Source: Marinitoga aeolica (GTDB taxonomy: Bacteria; Thermotogota; Thermotogae; Petrotogales; Petrotogaceae). Taken from it: a stretch of DNA of 64,000 bases. The notes below the pieces were generated by a model. That model saw nothing but the letters and a program-made list of their open reading frames with translations, was not told the origin of the DNA and searched no databases. How positions within the stretch are numbered: position 1 is the first letter of the stretch; each line of letters opens with the position of its first letter. The DNA is taken from positions 930,001-994,000 of the forward strand of contig NZ_CP069362.1 in the NCBI RefSeq assembly GCF_029910535.1, written 5' to 3'. The translations under genes were made by a program, and so were the position numbers. Of this stretch, positions 10,295 to 19,151 are shown piece after piece.

Positions 10295-11644
10295 TTATTC
10301 CCCCAACATATTTTCATATTTTTTTAATTTATACTGCAATGCTCTTAAACTTATTCCCAAAGCTTTAGCTGTCTTTGTCTTATTTCCATTATATTTTTTT
10401 AACGCTTTTAATATAACCTCTCTTTCCATTTCTTCCAAAGTCATAACAGAAACTCCTTTATTCGAATTATTTTCTTCTGGTTTTAACATAATATCAATAT
10501 CAACTCTATTTATAACCTTATTGGTATCAAAAATAATAAAAATTCTTTCAACAAAATTACGTATTTCTCTGATATTTCCAGGCCAATTATATTCAGTCAG
10601 CATGTTCATCGCATCTTTTGAAAATTTAAGAGGTTTTTTGTTATATTTCTTAGAATATCTTTTATTAAAAAATTCAATAAAAATAGGTATATCTTCTTTT
10701 CTTTCTCTGATTGGCGGAATATTTATATTAATAACATTCAATCTGTAAAATAAATCCATTCTAAAATTCCCCTTTTTTACCTCTTCTTCAAGATTTCTAT
10801 TGGTTGCTGCAATAACTCTAACATCAATTTTTATTTCTTTTGTTCCACCAACCCTTTCTATAATCCCATTTTCTAAAACTCTTAAAAGTTTACTTTGTAT
10901 ATCTAATGGCAATTCCCCAATTTCGTCCAGGAATATTGTCCCATTATCCGCCAGTTCAAACTTACCAGGTTTTGATTTATCTGCTCCAGTAAATGCACCT
11001 TTTTCATAACCAAACAACTCTGACTCTACGAGATCTTTTGGAATCGCTGCACAATTCATTATTATAAAAGGTTTATCCTTTCTTTTGCTAAATCTCTGTA
11101 TATATCTCGTAAAAACTTCTTTCCCAACACCTGTTTCACCAGTTATCAAAAGATTTGCATCTGTCTCAATAACCTTATTAACAATTTCTATTAATTTTCT
11201 CATTATTTCAGATTGTCCAATAACAAAATCATCTTTTATACTTTCCTGAACTATATATTTTAATTTGGTATTCTCTTTTTCTAATGCAATCTCTTCATAT
11301 GCTTTTTCTATAATAAAGGTTAATCTCTTTAAATCTATAGGCTTTTTTATAAAGTCAAATGCTCCTGATTTCATTGAATAAACCGCATCTTCGACATCAC
11401 CAAATCCTGTCATAATTATTACTTTTAAATATGGATTAATTTCAATAAACTCTTTTATTTTTTCTGTACCTTTCCCATCTGGCAAAATCATATCAAGTAA
11501 CATCACATCATAATTATTCAAATTAATCTTTTGGACACTTTTTAAATCATAAAAAACATCTGTACTGTAGTTTTTTTTCTCTAAAAACTTTTTTAAAATA
11601 TTCGCACTATTTTTATCATCCTCTATTATTATTATGTTTCCCAT
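10295..11644 (-). CDS. NtrC-family sigma-54-dependent response regulator
   Basis: 449 aa. Receiver domain with phosphoacceptor D51; AAA+ domain with Walker A GETGVGKE (169-176), the sigma-54 contact loop GAFTGA (216-221) and Walker B FLDEIGE (239-245); C-terminal Fis-type helix-turn-helix (about 405-445). An intact GAFTGA loop implies that it remodels sigma-54 RNA polymerase. The start (TAATG) overlaps the stop of the kinase gene by 1 nt, so they are co-translated. The likely target is the divergent sugar operon (13857-17677), because of the repeats and promoter-like site in between. Whether the genome encodes rpoN cannot be seen here. Confidence 0.92.
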   Translation of the reverse strand: MGNIIIIEDDKNSANILKKFLEKKNYSTDVFYDLKSVQKINLNNYDVMLLDMILPDGKGTEKIKEFIEINPYLKVIIMTGFGDVEDAVYSMKSGAFDFIKKPIDLKRLTFIIEKAYEEIALEKENTKLKYIVQESIKDDFVIGQSEIMRKLIEIVNKVIETDANLLITGETGVGKEVFTRYIQRFSKRKDKPFIIMNCAAIPKDLVESELFGYEKGAFTGADKSKPGKFELADNGTIFLDEIGELPLDIQSKLLRVLENGIIERVGGTKEIKIDVRVIAATNRNLEEEVKKGNFRMDLFYRLNVININIPPIRERKEDIPIFIEFFNKRYSKKYNKKPLKFSKDAMNMLTEYNWPGNIREIRNFVERIFIIFDTNKVINRVDIDIMLKPEENNSNKGVSVMTLEEMEREVILKALKKYNGNKTKTAKALGISLRALQYKLKKYENMLGE

Positions 11645-13617
11645 TACATCACCTCGCTTTTAAACTCTATTATAAAACTTGTTCCTGTATTTGATGTTTC
11701 AAATTTTATATCTCCATTTAGTTCTTTTACTATAGAATGAACTATAAATAAACCTATTCCATTACCATATTTTTTTGTTGTAAAAGGCTTTTTGAAAACA
11801 TTATTTTTATATTCTTCTGGAATACCTTCACCATTATCACCTATAACAATTTTTATTTTGTTATTTTCTTTTGATACATTAATAAAAATCTTTTTTTCGC
11901 TTTTTTTATTTTCTACTGCTTCTATAGCATTATTAATAATATTGTAAAACAATTGGTTAAGACGCTGGGGATTTGCGTTCATTAAAATATATTCATGAGA
12001 CTTTTCAAACTCAACCTCTATTGAATTTTCTAAAAATCTATACTTTAACAAATTCAAGATTTGGGATATAACATTATTTATATTTACTTTCTTTTCATTA
12101 GATTCCAGAATAGCTTTAGATGATAACTCACTTACAATAGAATCTATGGTTTTTATTTGCTCAATTATTAAATTAGCTATACTTTCAATTTTTTTATTAT
12201 CTTCAAACTCCATTTTTAAATATTGTAAATTTAAATACATTGAATTTAAGGGGTTTCTTATCTCGTGGGCAGCTATTCTTCCAAACTTTTCCTTTTCAAT
12301 AAGTCTTTCGTTTAATGAATATAAATCATTCATTTCTTTTTCTAAAGAAATATCCCTTATTAACACTAAAAATGAACCATTTGTAAAAAGTTCCCTTGTT
12401 ACTTCAATTAACTTTTGACTGTTCTTTATATTTATCGAATAAATTCTGTTATTAGATGCTTTTACATTTTCTTCTCCTAATTCCTTTAAAACTTCACCAC
12501 CAAAATCATTTTTTACCTTTATACTTCCATCTATATCAAAAAATATAATCCCTTCATATAAATTTTCAACCAAGTATTTTAACGTATTTCTCTCATCTTC
12601 CAAATTCTCTATATTTTTCTCTATTTCTTCTTTCATATCTCTTAAATTAGAAGATAACAAATTTATAGATTCTACTAATTCTTTATATCTGTTATTTTCA
12701 AGATTTCCAGAATCTATTTTTATATTAAAATTTCCTCTGGCAATATCAGATATTCCTTTTATTGAAAGCTCTAAAGTATTAATATCTTTACCAAAATAAA
12801 ACAATGCAAAATATATTAAAAGAGGAGACAAAAATAACCATATTAAAAGTGACATATTTAAATTAGATGATATATTTTCAAAAAATATGTCTTTAATCTT
12901 ATTTTGAATATTACTTAATTGAGATATATCAAAAGATAGAATCAAATTAATATCATCGGGCATATTGATAATTTTAGATGGATATTTAATCCGATTAGAA
13001 ATCACAAAATCACCATCAAGTTTAAAATCCTTATAAAATTTTTCATTTTGAAATATTTTATGTTTTTTACCAACTATAGAAATTATGGCAATGGAAGACA
13101 AATTTAATGAATCCAAAAATAACCTATCCATTTTTCTCGATGCGTAAATTGAAACTTCATCTTTCACATACCCCGATATTATATAAAAATTTTTTTCTCC
13201 TTCAATAATACCTTCTTTAAGATTTTGGATTGCTGGGAAATCACCAATATCAATCTTTTTTTTATTCTTAATAATGATTCTTATACCATCTACATTTGAA
13301 GAGTTTAATAATTCACTTATATATATTTTTAATGTATTTAATAATCCAAATTTAGCATAATCAATAACTCTTTGATTTTCTAAAATCTTTTTAGAAAAAT
13401 TCTTTAATAAATTTTTCTGTTCATACAATACATTCATCGTAGTGGGATAAATTTTACTTACCGTTTCAAATCCAAAATCATTTATAGTTGATGATGTATA
13501 CCCAGTAAGTTCTTTAAATAAAACATTTGTTATGTATATTTTATTAAACATTGTGGTAATTATTGGAAAAATAGCAAATATAAAAATTATAAAAACAAAT
13601 CTTTTCTTTAATGACAT
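11644..13617 (-). CDS. Membrane sensor histidine kinase (NtrY/NtrB-like)
   Basis: About 657 aa. An N-terminal membrane segment, an extracytoplasmic sensor region of about 230 residues, a second membrane segment (SLLIWLFLSPLLIYFALFYF), HAMP-like linker, PAS-like segment, HisKA with phospho-His in HEIRNPLN, and HATPase_c with the N box (NIINNAIEA), DNGEGIPEE and GNGIGLFIV. ATG at 13617 has GGTGGTG 5 nt upstream; an upstream in-frame ATG at 13638 has no ribosome site. It is the first gene of the kinase-regulator-binding protein operon, read from a sigma-A promoter overlapped by the twin repeats. Confidence 0.92.
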   Translation of the reverse strand: MSLKKRFVFIIFIFAIFPIITTMFNKIYITNVLFKELTGYTSSTINDFGFETVSKIYPTTMNVLYEQKNLLKNFSKKILENQRVIDYAKFGLLNTLKIYISELLNSSNVDGIRIIIKNKKKIDIGDFPAIQNLKEGIIEGEKNFYIISGYVKDEVSIYASRKMDRLFLDSLNLSSIAIISIVGKKHKIFQNEKFYKDFKLDGDFVISNRIKYPSKIINMPDDINLILSFDISQLSNIQNKIKDIFFENISSNLNMSLLIWLFLSPLLIYFALFYFGKDINTLELSIKGISDIARGNFNIKIDSGNLENNRYKELVESINLLSSNLRDMKEEIEKNIENLEDERNTLKYLVENLYEGIIFFDIDGSIKVKNDFGGEVLKELGEENVKASNNRIYSINIKNSQKLIEVTRELFTNGSFLVLIRDISLEKEMNDLYSLNERLIEKEKFGRIAAHEIRNPLNSMYLNLQYLKMEFEDNKKIESIANLIIEQIKTIDSIVSELSSKAILESNEKKVNINNVISQILNLLKYRFLENSIEVEFEKSHEYILMNANPQRLNQLFYNIINNAIEAVENKKSEKKIFINVSKENNKIKIVIGDNGEGIPEEYKNNVFKKPFTTKKYGNGIGLFIVHSIVKELNGDIKFETSNTGTSFIIEFKSEVM

Positions 13618-13644
13618 ATTTACACCACCATTTTTCATATAGTA

Positions 13645-13663
13645 TGCAATTTTTGCATGGTTA
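13645..13663. promoter_or_regulatory. Twin palindromic operator, copy 1
   Basis: TGCAATTTTTGCATGGTTA. It holds an inverted repeat TGCAA-TTT-TTGCA and is identical over 19 bp to copy 2, start-to-start distance 42 bp (about four helical turns). It lies just downstream of the -10 of the kinase promoter and about 140 bp upstream of the -24/-12-like element of the sugar operon. Inferred binding site of the adjacent regulator. Confidence 0.65.
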
Positions 13664-13691
13664 TTATACTATTTTTTACATTTTACTGCAA
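13663..13691 (-). promoter_or_regulatory. Sigma-A promoter of the kinase-regulator operon
   Basis: Minus strand TTGCAG (13686-13691), 17-bp spacer, TATAAT (13663-13668). Its -35 overlaps operator copy 2 and its start region overlaps operator copy 1, so binding there should repress it. Confidence 0.75.
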
Positions 13692-13705
13692 TTTTTGCAT
13701 GGTTA
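13687..13705. promoter_or_regulatory. Twin palindromic operator, copy 2
   Basis: The same 19-bp sequence as copy 1. It covers the -35 of the kinase promoter and lies about 100 bp upstream of the -24/-12-like element, a usual distance for an enhancer of an NtrC-type activator. Confidence 0.65.
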
Positions 13706-13790
13706 CATAAGAAACGATTACAAATAATTAAAAGTTATGATAATTAAAAATCTGATAAATTGCTAAAATATTAAAACTCATTTCACAAAC

Positions 13791-13806
13791 TGGCACGTTG
13801 TTGCTA
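13791..13806 (+). promoter_or_regulatory. -24/-12-like (sigma-54-type) promoter of the sugar ABC operon
   Basis: TGGCACGTTGTTGCTA: both halves of the sigma-54 consensus (TGGCACG and TTGCW) are intact. The GG-GC spacing is 9 bp, one shorter than the normally strict 10. A start near 13816 would give a leader of about 40 nt before GGAGG and the ATG at 13857. An alternative sigma-A reading (TTTACA 13810-13815, N16, TATATT 13832-13837) would leave a leader of only about 13 nt. Confidence 0.45.
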
Positions 13807-13856
13807 ATATTTACAACGGATTAAAAATTATTATATTTCAAGGTGGAGGTGGAGTT

Positions 13857-14918
13857 ATGAAAAAGGTTTTATTGGCATTATTGGTTTTATTCGCTATTTC
13901 TATTTATGCATTAGACGTAGGTATAGTTCTCCCAACAAAAGACGAACCAAGATGGGTTCAGGATGAAACAAGATTTAGAGATGCATTAAAAGACACAAAC
14001 GTTTCTGTTGAAGTTTTATTCAGTCAAGGTAACCCTGCAAAAGAAAGACAAAACGTTGAAGCATTACTTTCAAAAGGTATAAAGGTATTGATTATATGTC
14101 CTCATGATGCAGTTGCTGCAGCTAGTACTGTAGATTTAGCTAAAAAAGCTGGTGTTACAGTTATTTCTTACGACAGATTAGTTACAAATACAAAATCTGT
14201 AGATTACTATGTAACCTTTGATAGCGTTGAAGTCGGTAGAGCACAAGGTCAATTTTTAGTAGATCATGCAACAGGTAAAAATAATCCATTATATTTATAC
14301 GCTGGTGCATTATCAGATAATAACGCATTCTTATTCTTCCAAGGTGCATGGGAAGTTTTACAACCTAAAATTGCTGATGGAACATTCAGAATAATTAATT
14401 CTTCAGAAGCTGTGAAATTACAAAACAAAAAAGAATTAACAAGAGAAGAAATGGCAAAAATTATTAATCAAATTACAACAGATTGGAGCTTTACAGTTGC
14501 CAGAAGAAAAGCAGAAGATAACTTAACAAGAGCTAGAAAAGCAGATAAAGGTACAGTATTTATTTTAGCACCTAATGATGGTACTGCAAGAGCTATTGCT
14601 GATGCATTCAGACAGGATAGAGATGTTAAAAAATATTATGTAACAGGTCAAGATGCAGAAAAAGCTTCTATTCAATATATAATTGACGGAAAACAATCAA
14701 TGACAGTATTTAAAGATGTTAGATTATTAGTAAAAGATGCTATAAGCTTAGCTCAATTTGTATTAAAAGGCGTAAAATTAATTACTCCTAATTCATATGA
14801 TAATGGCGCAAAAATGGTTCCAGCAATTCAATCAAATATTGCTGTTGTTACAAAAGATAATGTTAAAAAAGTATTAATCGATTCAGGATATTATAAAAAA
14901 TCTGATTTTAGATGGTAA
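13857..14918 (+). CDS. Sugar ABC transporter, periplasmic substrate-binding protein (XylF/ChvE type)
   Basis: 353 aa with a signal peptide (MKKVLLALLVLFAISIYA). The mature part is a periplasmic-binding-protein-4 fold typical of aldose binders (DVGIVLPTKDEPRW, QNVEALLSKGIKVLIICPHD, VTVISYDRL, PNDGTARAI, TGQDAEK, QSMTVFKD), closest in layout to XylF and ChvE. It delivers a monosaccharide, probably xylose or a related aldose, to the two following gene products. A strong ribosome site precedes the ATG, and an attenuator hairpin follows the stop, consistent with a need for excess binding protein. Confidence 0.88.
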   Translation: MKKVLLALLVLFAISIYALDVGIVLPTKDEPRWVQDETRFRDALKDTNVSVEVLFSQGNPAKERQNVEALLSKGIKVLIICPHDAVAAASTVDLAKKAGVTVISYDRLVTNTKSVDYYVTFDSVEVGRAQGQFLVDHATGKNNPLYLYAGALSDNNAFLFFQGAWEVLQPKIADGTFRIINSSEAVKLQNKKELTREEMAKIINQITTDWSFTVARRKAEDNLTRARKADKGTVFILAPNDGTARAIADAFRQDRDVKKYYVTGQDAEKASIQYIIDGKQSMTVFKDVRLLVKDAISLAQFVLKGVKLITPNSYDNGAKMVPAIQSNIAVVTKDNVKKVLIDSGYYKKSDFRW

Positions 14919-14936
14919 TTTAAAATGTAATTAAGG

Positions 14937-14961
14937 GGGTAGTGGAAACGCTACCCTTTTT
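14937..14961 (+). terminator. Attenuator hairpin between binding protein and ATPase genes
   Basis: GGGTAGTG (14937-14944), GAAA tetraloop, CGCTACCC (14949-14956), TTTTT. An 8-bp stem closed by a GNRA loop and followed by U residues. It probably ends most transcripts after the binding-protein gene. Confidence 0.75.
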
Positions 14962-14980
14962 CAAGTAAGGGGTGATCTTT

Positions 14981-16495
14981 TTGAGCGAATATATTCTTGA
15001 AATGAAAAATATTACAAAAGAATTTCCTGGCGTAAAAGCTCTGGATAACGTAAATTTCAAGGTAAAAAGAGGAGAGATTCATTGTTTAATTGGTGAAAAC
15101 GGTTCGGGAAAATCCACTTTAATGAAAGTACTTAGTGGATTTCATAAGCATGGGACATATGATGGTCAAATAATATTTGAAGGGAAAGAACAAAAGTTTA
15201 ATACTATTTACGATAGTGAAAAGGTTGGTATTGTTACTATATATCAGGAATTAGCATTAATTCCAGAATTAACTGTATATGAAAACATTTTTTTGGGTCA
15301 TGAAATAAAAAATAATGGAATTATTGATTGGAATAAAACTATAACTGAAGCTGAAAAGGTATTAAAAAAATTAGGTTATACGTTAGATACATCCAAAAAG
15401 GTTAAGGATTTTGGTGTGGGTGTTCAACAAATTATCGAAATCGCAAAAGCGCTTAGTAAAAACGTTAAATTATTAATATTGGATGAACCGACATCTGCTT
15501 TAAATGAAACAGATAGTGAAAAATTATTACAAATAATAAAGGATTTAAAGAATCATGGAATTACTTCAATATTAATATCTCATAAATTAAATGAGGTATT
15601 GGAAGTAGCTGATACCATCACTGTCTTAAGAGATGGTTTAACTATAACAACAATTGAGAATAAAAATATATCAGAAAATGTAATTATTAAACATATGGTT
15701 GGCAGAGAAATAAATGATATTTATCCAAAAAGAAATCATAAAATTGGAGAAAAGATATTTGAAATAAAGAATTGGAAAGCTTTTGATAGAAAAAATGAAA
15801 GATATGTTGTTAAATCTGCTGATTTCTATGTTAGAAGAGGAGAAATTGTTGGTATAGCTGGTTTAATTGGTGCAGGTAGAACAGAACTTGCTCATAGTAT
15901 TTTTGGAAATCCTGATGATTATAAGGTTAGCGGAGAACTCTATTTTGAAGGCCAAAAAATGCAATTTAAATCAACATCTGATGCAATAAAAGCTGGTATT
16001 GCCTATGTTTCTGAAGATAGGAAAGGTAATGGTTTAATATTGGATTTTGATATTAAAACAAATATTACCATTGCTAATTTAAAAAAGATTTTAAAGGGTT
16101 TATTTGTAAACGAAAATGAAGAAGTTGTAATTTCCGAAAATTATAGAAAATCATTAAAAATAAAATCTCATAGTATAGAACAGAAAGTATTGAATCTCAG
16201 CGGTGGAAATCAGCAAAAGGTTTCATTGGCAAAATGGTTATTTGTTACTCCTAAATTATTGATTTTAGATGAACCAACAAGAGGTATAGACGTGGGTGCA
16301 AAACATGAAATTTATAATATTATGAACGAGTTGGTTGCAGAAGGTATGAGCATTATCATGATATCTTCAGAATTACCTGAAGTTTTAGGCATGAGCGATA
16401 GAATTTACGTTATGGCTGGTGGAAAAATAGTCGGAGAATTAAGCAATAAAGAAGCTACTCAAGAAAAAATTATGGCAATGGCTGTAGAATATTAA
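14981..16495 (+). CDS. Sugar ABC transporter, double ATP-binding subunit (XylG/GguA type)
   Basis: 504 aa with two ABC domains, the Mgl/Xyl/Rbs layout. The first half has GENGSGKST, a degenerate signature region (VGVQQIIEIAKAL) and LLILDEPTSAL. The second half has a degenerate Walker A (GLIGAGRTEL), signature LSGGNQQKVSLAK and LLILDEPTRGID. TTG at 14981 is chosen: GGGGTG stands 6 nt upstream, and an in-frame GTG at 14972 lies within it. MSEYILEM is then a normal start for the family. Works with the permease at 16508. Confidence 0.92.
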   Translation: MSEYILEMKNITKEFPGVKALDNVNFKVKRGEIHCLIGENGSGKSTLMKVLSGFHKHGTYDGQIIFEGKEQKFNTIYDSEKVGIVTIYQELALIPELTVYENIFLGHEIKNNGIIDWNKTITEAEKVLKKLGYTLDTSKKVKDFGVGVQQIIEIAKALSKNVKLLILDEPTSALNETDSEKLLQIIKDLKNHGITSILISHKLNEVLEVADTITVLRDGLTITTIENKNISENVIIKHMVGREINDIYPKRNHKIGEKIFEIKNWKAFDRKNERYVVKSADFYVRRGEIVGIAGLIGAGRTELAHSIFGNPDDYKVSGELYFEGQKMQFKSTSDAIKAGIAYVSEDRKGNGLILDFDIKTNITIANLKKILKGLFVNENEEVVISENYRKSLKIKSHSIEQKVLNLSGGNQQKVSLAKWLFVTPKLLILDEPTRGIDVGAKHEIYNIMNELVAEGMSIIMISSELPEVLGMSDRIYVMAGGKIVGELSNKEATQEKIMAMAVEY

Positions 16496-16507
16496 GGAGG
16501 AATTTGT

Positions 16508-17677
16508 ATGTTTGGAGAATTAAGAACTTTGCTTAAAAAACATATTAGAGAATATGGAATGTATATAGCTCTTGTAGTTATTATGTTAATTTTCTCTTTT
16601 TTAACTGATGGATTATTTCTTTCAGCTAGAAATATAAGTAATTTATTTAATCAGATGGGATATATTGCTGTTTTAGCTGTTGGCATGACACTGGTTATCG
16701 TTATAAGACATATAGATCTTTCTGTAGGTTTTGGTTCTGGTTTTTTAGGTGCAATTGCGGCTATATTGATGATGCAGCATAATATGCCTGTTCTTCCAAC
16801 CATATTAATAGTTTTTGCTTTAGGAATTATCTTTGGTTTAATAAATGGTTTTTTTATCTCATTCATCGGTCTTCCATCGTTTGTTATGACATTGGCTGGT
16901 ATGTTGATTTTTAGAGGCGGCTTACTTGTAGCAACGCAAAAAACCGGTACGATAATAATATCAAATGATACATTTAATGAAATTGGAAATGGGTATATAC
17001 CAGACTTTTTCCACAACGAAAATATCCATGTTACTACACTATTAATAGGCATAATTATAATACTATTCTATATCTATTTTGAAATTAAAAGAAGAAATAA
17101 TAAGATAAAATATAATTTTGAAGTATTATCTATACCGGTGTTTATACTAAAAATATTATTAATATCCTCTATAGTAGCTTATCTTTTCTGGATATTGGCA
17201 AGTTATAATGGACTTTCATGGACATTTGTAATTGTATTAATAGTTACTTTTATTTATCATATTATGACGACAAAAACCGCTTTAGGGAGACACATATATG
17301 CTGTTGGAGGTAATCCCGAAGCAGCTAAATTAAGTGGTATTAGTTTAAATAAAATAACATTATTTGTTTTTGGATCAATGGGATTATTAACAGCATTATC
17401 AGGTATTTTATATGCCTCAAGATTCCAGTCAGCAACACCTACAGCAGGAACATTATTTGAACTTGATGCTATTGCCGCTGCATATGTTGGTGGTGTATCA
17501 GCTGCTGGTGGTGTTGGTAAAGTCACTAATTCGATTGTAGGTGCTTTGGTTATGGCATCACTTATTAACGGAATGAATTTAATTGGCGTTGGTATATCTT
17601 TCCAATATATTATTCGTGGAGCAGTTCTAATAGCAGCCGTTGTATTTGATATAAAAACTCGAAGTAAAGCATCTTAA
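16508..17677 (+). CDS. Sugar ABC transporter, permease (XylH/GguB type)
   Basis: 389 aa, about ten hydrophobic segments. The conserved family features are HIDLSVGFGSGF (about residues 75-86), GLINGFFISFIGLPSFVMTLAG and AVGGNPEAAKLSGI (about 260-273), plus AAAYVGGVSAAGGVG. The length fits XylH/GguB rather than the shorter RbsC. AGGAGG lies upstream of the ATG, 12 bp after the ATPase gene. Last gene of the operon, followed by a terminator. Confidence 0.92.
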   Translation: MFGELRTLLKKHIREYGMYIALVVIMLIFSFLTDGLFLSARNISNLFNQMGYIAVLAVGMTLVIVIRHIDLSVGFGSGFLGAIAAILMMQHNMPVLPTILIVFALGIIFGLINGFFISFIGLPSFVMTLAGMLIFRGGLLVATQKTGTIIISNDTFNEIGNGYIPDFFHNENIHVTTLLIGIIIILFYIYFEIKRRNNKIKYNFEVLSIPVFILKILLISSIVAYLFWILASYNGLSWTFVIVLIVTFIYHIMTTKTALGRHIYAVGGNPEAAKLSGISLNKITLFVFGSMGLLTALSGILYASRFQSATPTAGTLFELDAIAAAYVGGVSAAGGVGKVTNSIVGALVMASLINGMNLIGVGISFQYIIRGAVLIAAVVFDIKTRSKAS

Positions 17678-17695
17678 AACCCCTTCCTTTATAGA

Positions 17696-17727
17696 TAACC
17701 CCCATAAATGGGGGTTATTATTTTTTT
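17696..17727 (+). terminator. Rho-independent terminator of the sugar ABC operon
   Basis: AACCCCCAT, short loop, ATGGGGGTT, then TATTATTTTTTT. Strong G+C stem followed by U residues. Confidence 0.85.
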
Positions 17728-17737
17728 AATATTAATA

Positions 17738-17746
17738 TGATATAAT
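17738..17746 (+). promoter_or_regulatory. Extended -10 promoter of the c-di-GMP operon
   Basis: TGATATAAT (TGnTATAAT), about 30 bp upstream of the ATG at 17778 and just after the preceding terminator. Confidence 0.55.
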
Positions 17747-17777
17747 TACAATAGATTACAAAAGGGAGTTTTTTATT

Positions 17778-19145
17778 ATGAATATCAATTTCGATGATTT
17801 TAATTTTCTTTATATTTTTCTTGATAAAGATGGAATAATAAAAGATATAAATAAATTCGGGTGTAATCTATTAGGATTGCCCAAAAGTAAAATTATTGGT
17901 ATTAATGTTTTTGATAATTTTATCCCTGATGAAGAAAAAGAAAGTAGAATTTTAAATTTCAAAACATTTTTTAATGATGTTAATAATATTTTCGAAAAAA
18001 GGTCTATATTAAAATTTATAACTCCTGAAAAAAAAGAAATATTTTTAGAAGCATATAGTAGCATTGCTTATTCTGAGAAAAACGAAAAAATAGGATTAAT
18101 TGGTTTTGGATTTGATATAACAGAAAAAATTAAATATGAACAATTGCGTGAAAAAATCAATAAAGTTCATCAATTAATAATTAATTCTTATACATTATCT
18201 GACAATTCAAACATATATCAGTTTTTCCTGGAAGAAGCTGTTAAAATAATTGATAATGCTGATGGTGGAAGTATTTTAATGAAAGAAAAAGATGGATTAT
18301 TTCATTTTGTTGCAGCTGTAAATTTTGATCTCGATAATATTAAAAAGGTTGTTTTAACGCCAAAAATGCTTTTACCATTCGATAAAGTCACTGTTAAAAA
18401 ATTTACTAAGCATAAATATAGAAATATATATGAAAGAAATATAATGCTATCTGCTGGAAAGATTCAAGATATAAAAGCAACTTTAACTATTCCTATCATT
18501 ATAGATGGTATCCTGGAAGGAATAATAAACCTCGATTCATTTAAAAATGATAATGCTTTTAATGAAGAGGATATATACATTGGCGAAATAATTTCAAATG
18601 AACTTTCACAAGTTATTAAAAGAAAAAAATTAGAGCAAAAATTGAAATACCTTGCTTTACACGACCAATTAACAACATTACCTAATAGGGTTTATTTATA
18701 TGAATATGCAGAAAACATGCTTAAATTAGCAAAAAGAAAGAATATGAAATTAGCTTTTGTTTATATCGACCTGAAAAAATTTAAATTAATTAACGACAAT
18801 TACGGTCATGACGTCGGTGACCACTTTTTATATGAATTTGCTGATGCTCTAAAAAATTCTATACGGGAAAGTGATTTCCCTGCAAGAATTGGAGGAGATG
18901 AATTCATTCTTATATTACCTGATACTGATGAATCAAAAGTTTTAGAAGTTATAAAAAGATTAAAAGAAAATCTGGACACCCCTATAAAATACGAAAACAT
19001 TGATTTAAAAATCAAATTCAATTGTGGTGTATCTTTTTTTCCCAATCATGGTAATGATGTAGAACAATTAATCAACATTTCAGACAAAACTATGTACAAA
19101 GCAAAAAAAACAGATAAACTAATTGAATTTTACAGAGGAGAGTAA
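17778..19145 (+). CDS. PAS-GAF diguanylate cyclase (GGDEF)
   Basis: 455 aa, no membrane segment, so cytoplasmic. PAS domain (about 1-120), GAF-like domain (about 130-280), GGDEF domain (about 290-453). The active site GGDEF (372-376) is intact and preceded by the inhibitory site RESD (363-366) at the proper 5-residue distance, so product inhibition by c-di-GMP is expected. It makes c-di-GMP from two GTP. It starts an operon that ends with an HD-GYP protein of the opposing activity. Confidence 0.93.
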   Translation: MNINFDDFNFLYIFLDKDGIIKDINKFGCNLLGLPKSKIIGINVFDNFIPDEEKESRILNFKTFFNDVNNIFEKRSILKFITPEKKEIFLEAYSSIAYSEKNEKIGLIGFGFDITEKIKYEQLREKINKVHQLIINSYTLSDNSNIYQFFLEEAVKIIDNADGGSILMKEKDGLFHFVAAVNFDLDNIKKVVLTPKMLLPFDKVTVKKFTKHKYRNIYERNIMLSAGKIQDIKATLTIPIIIDGILEGIINLDSFKNDNAFNEEDIYIGEIISNELSQVIKRKKLEQKLKYLALHDQLTTLPNRVYLYEYAENMLKLAKRKNMKLAFVYIDLKKFKLINDNYGHDVGDHFLYEFADALKNSIRESDFPARIGGDEFILILPDTDESKVLEVIKRLKENLDTPIKYENIDLKIKFNCGVSFFPNHGNDVEQLINISDKTMYKAKKTDKLIEFYRGE

Positions 19146-19151
19146 TTAAAA

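Noticed and set aside
16651-17052. Long minus-strand frame inside the sugar permease gene (also 17257-17526)
   Set aside because: Antisense shadow of a well-supported membrane protein; no start signals.
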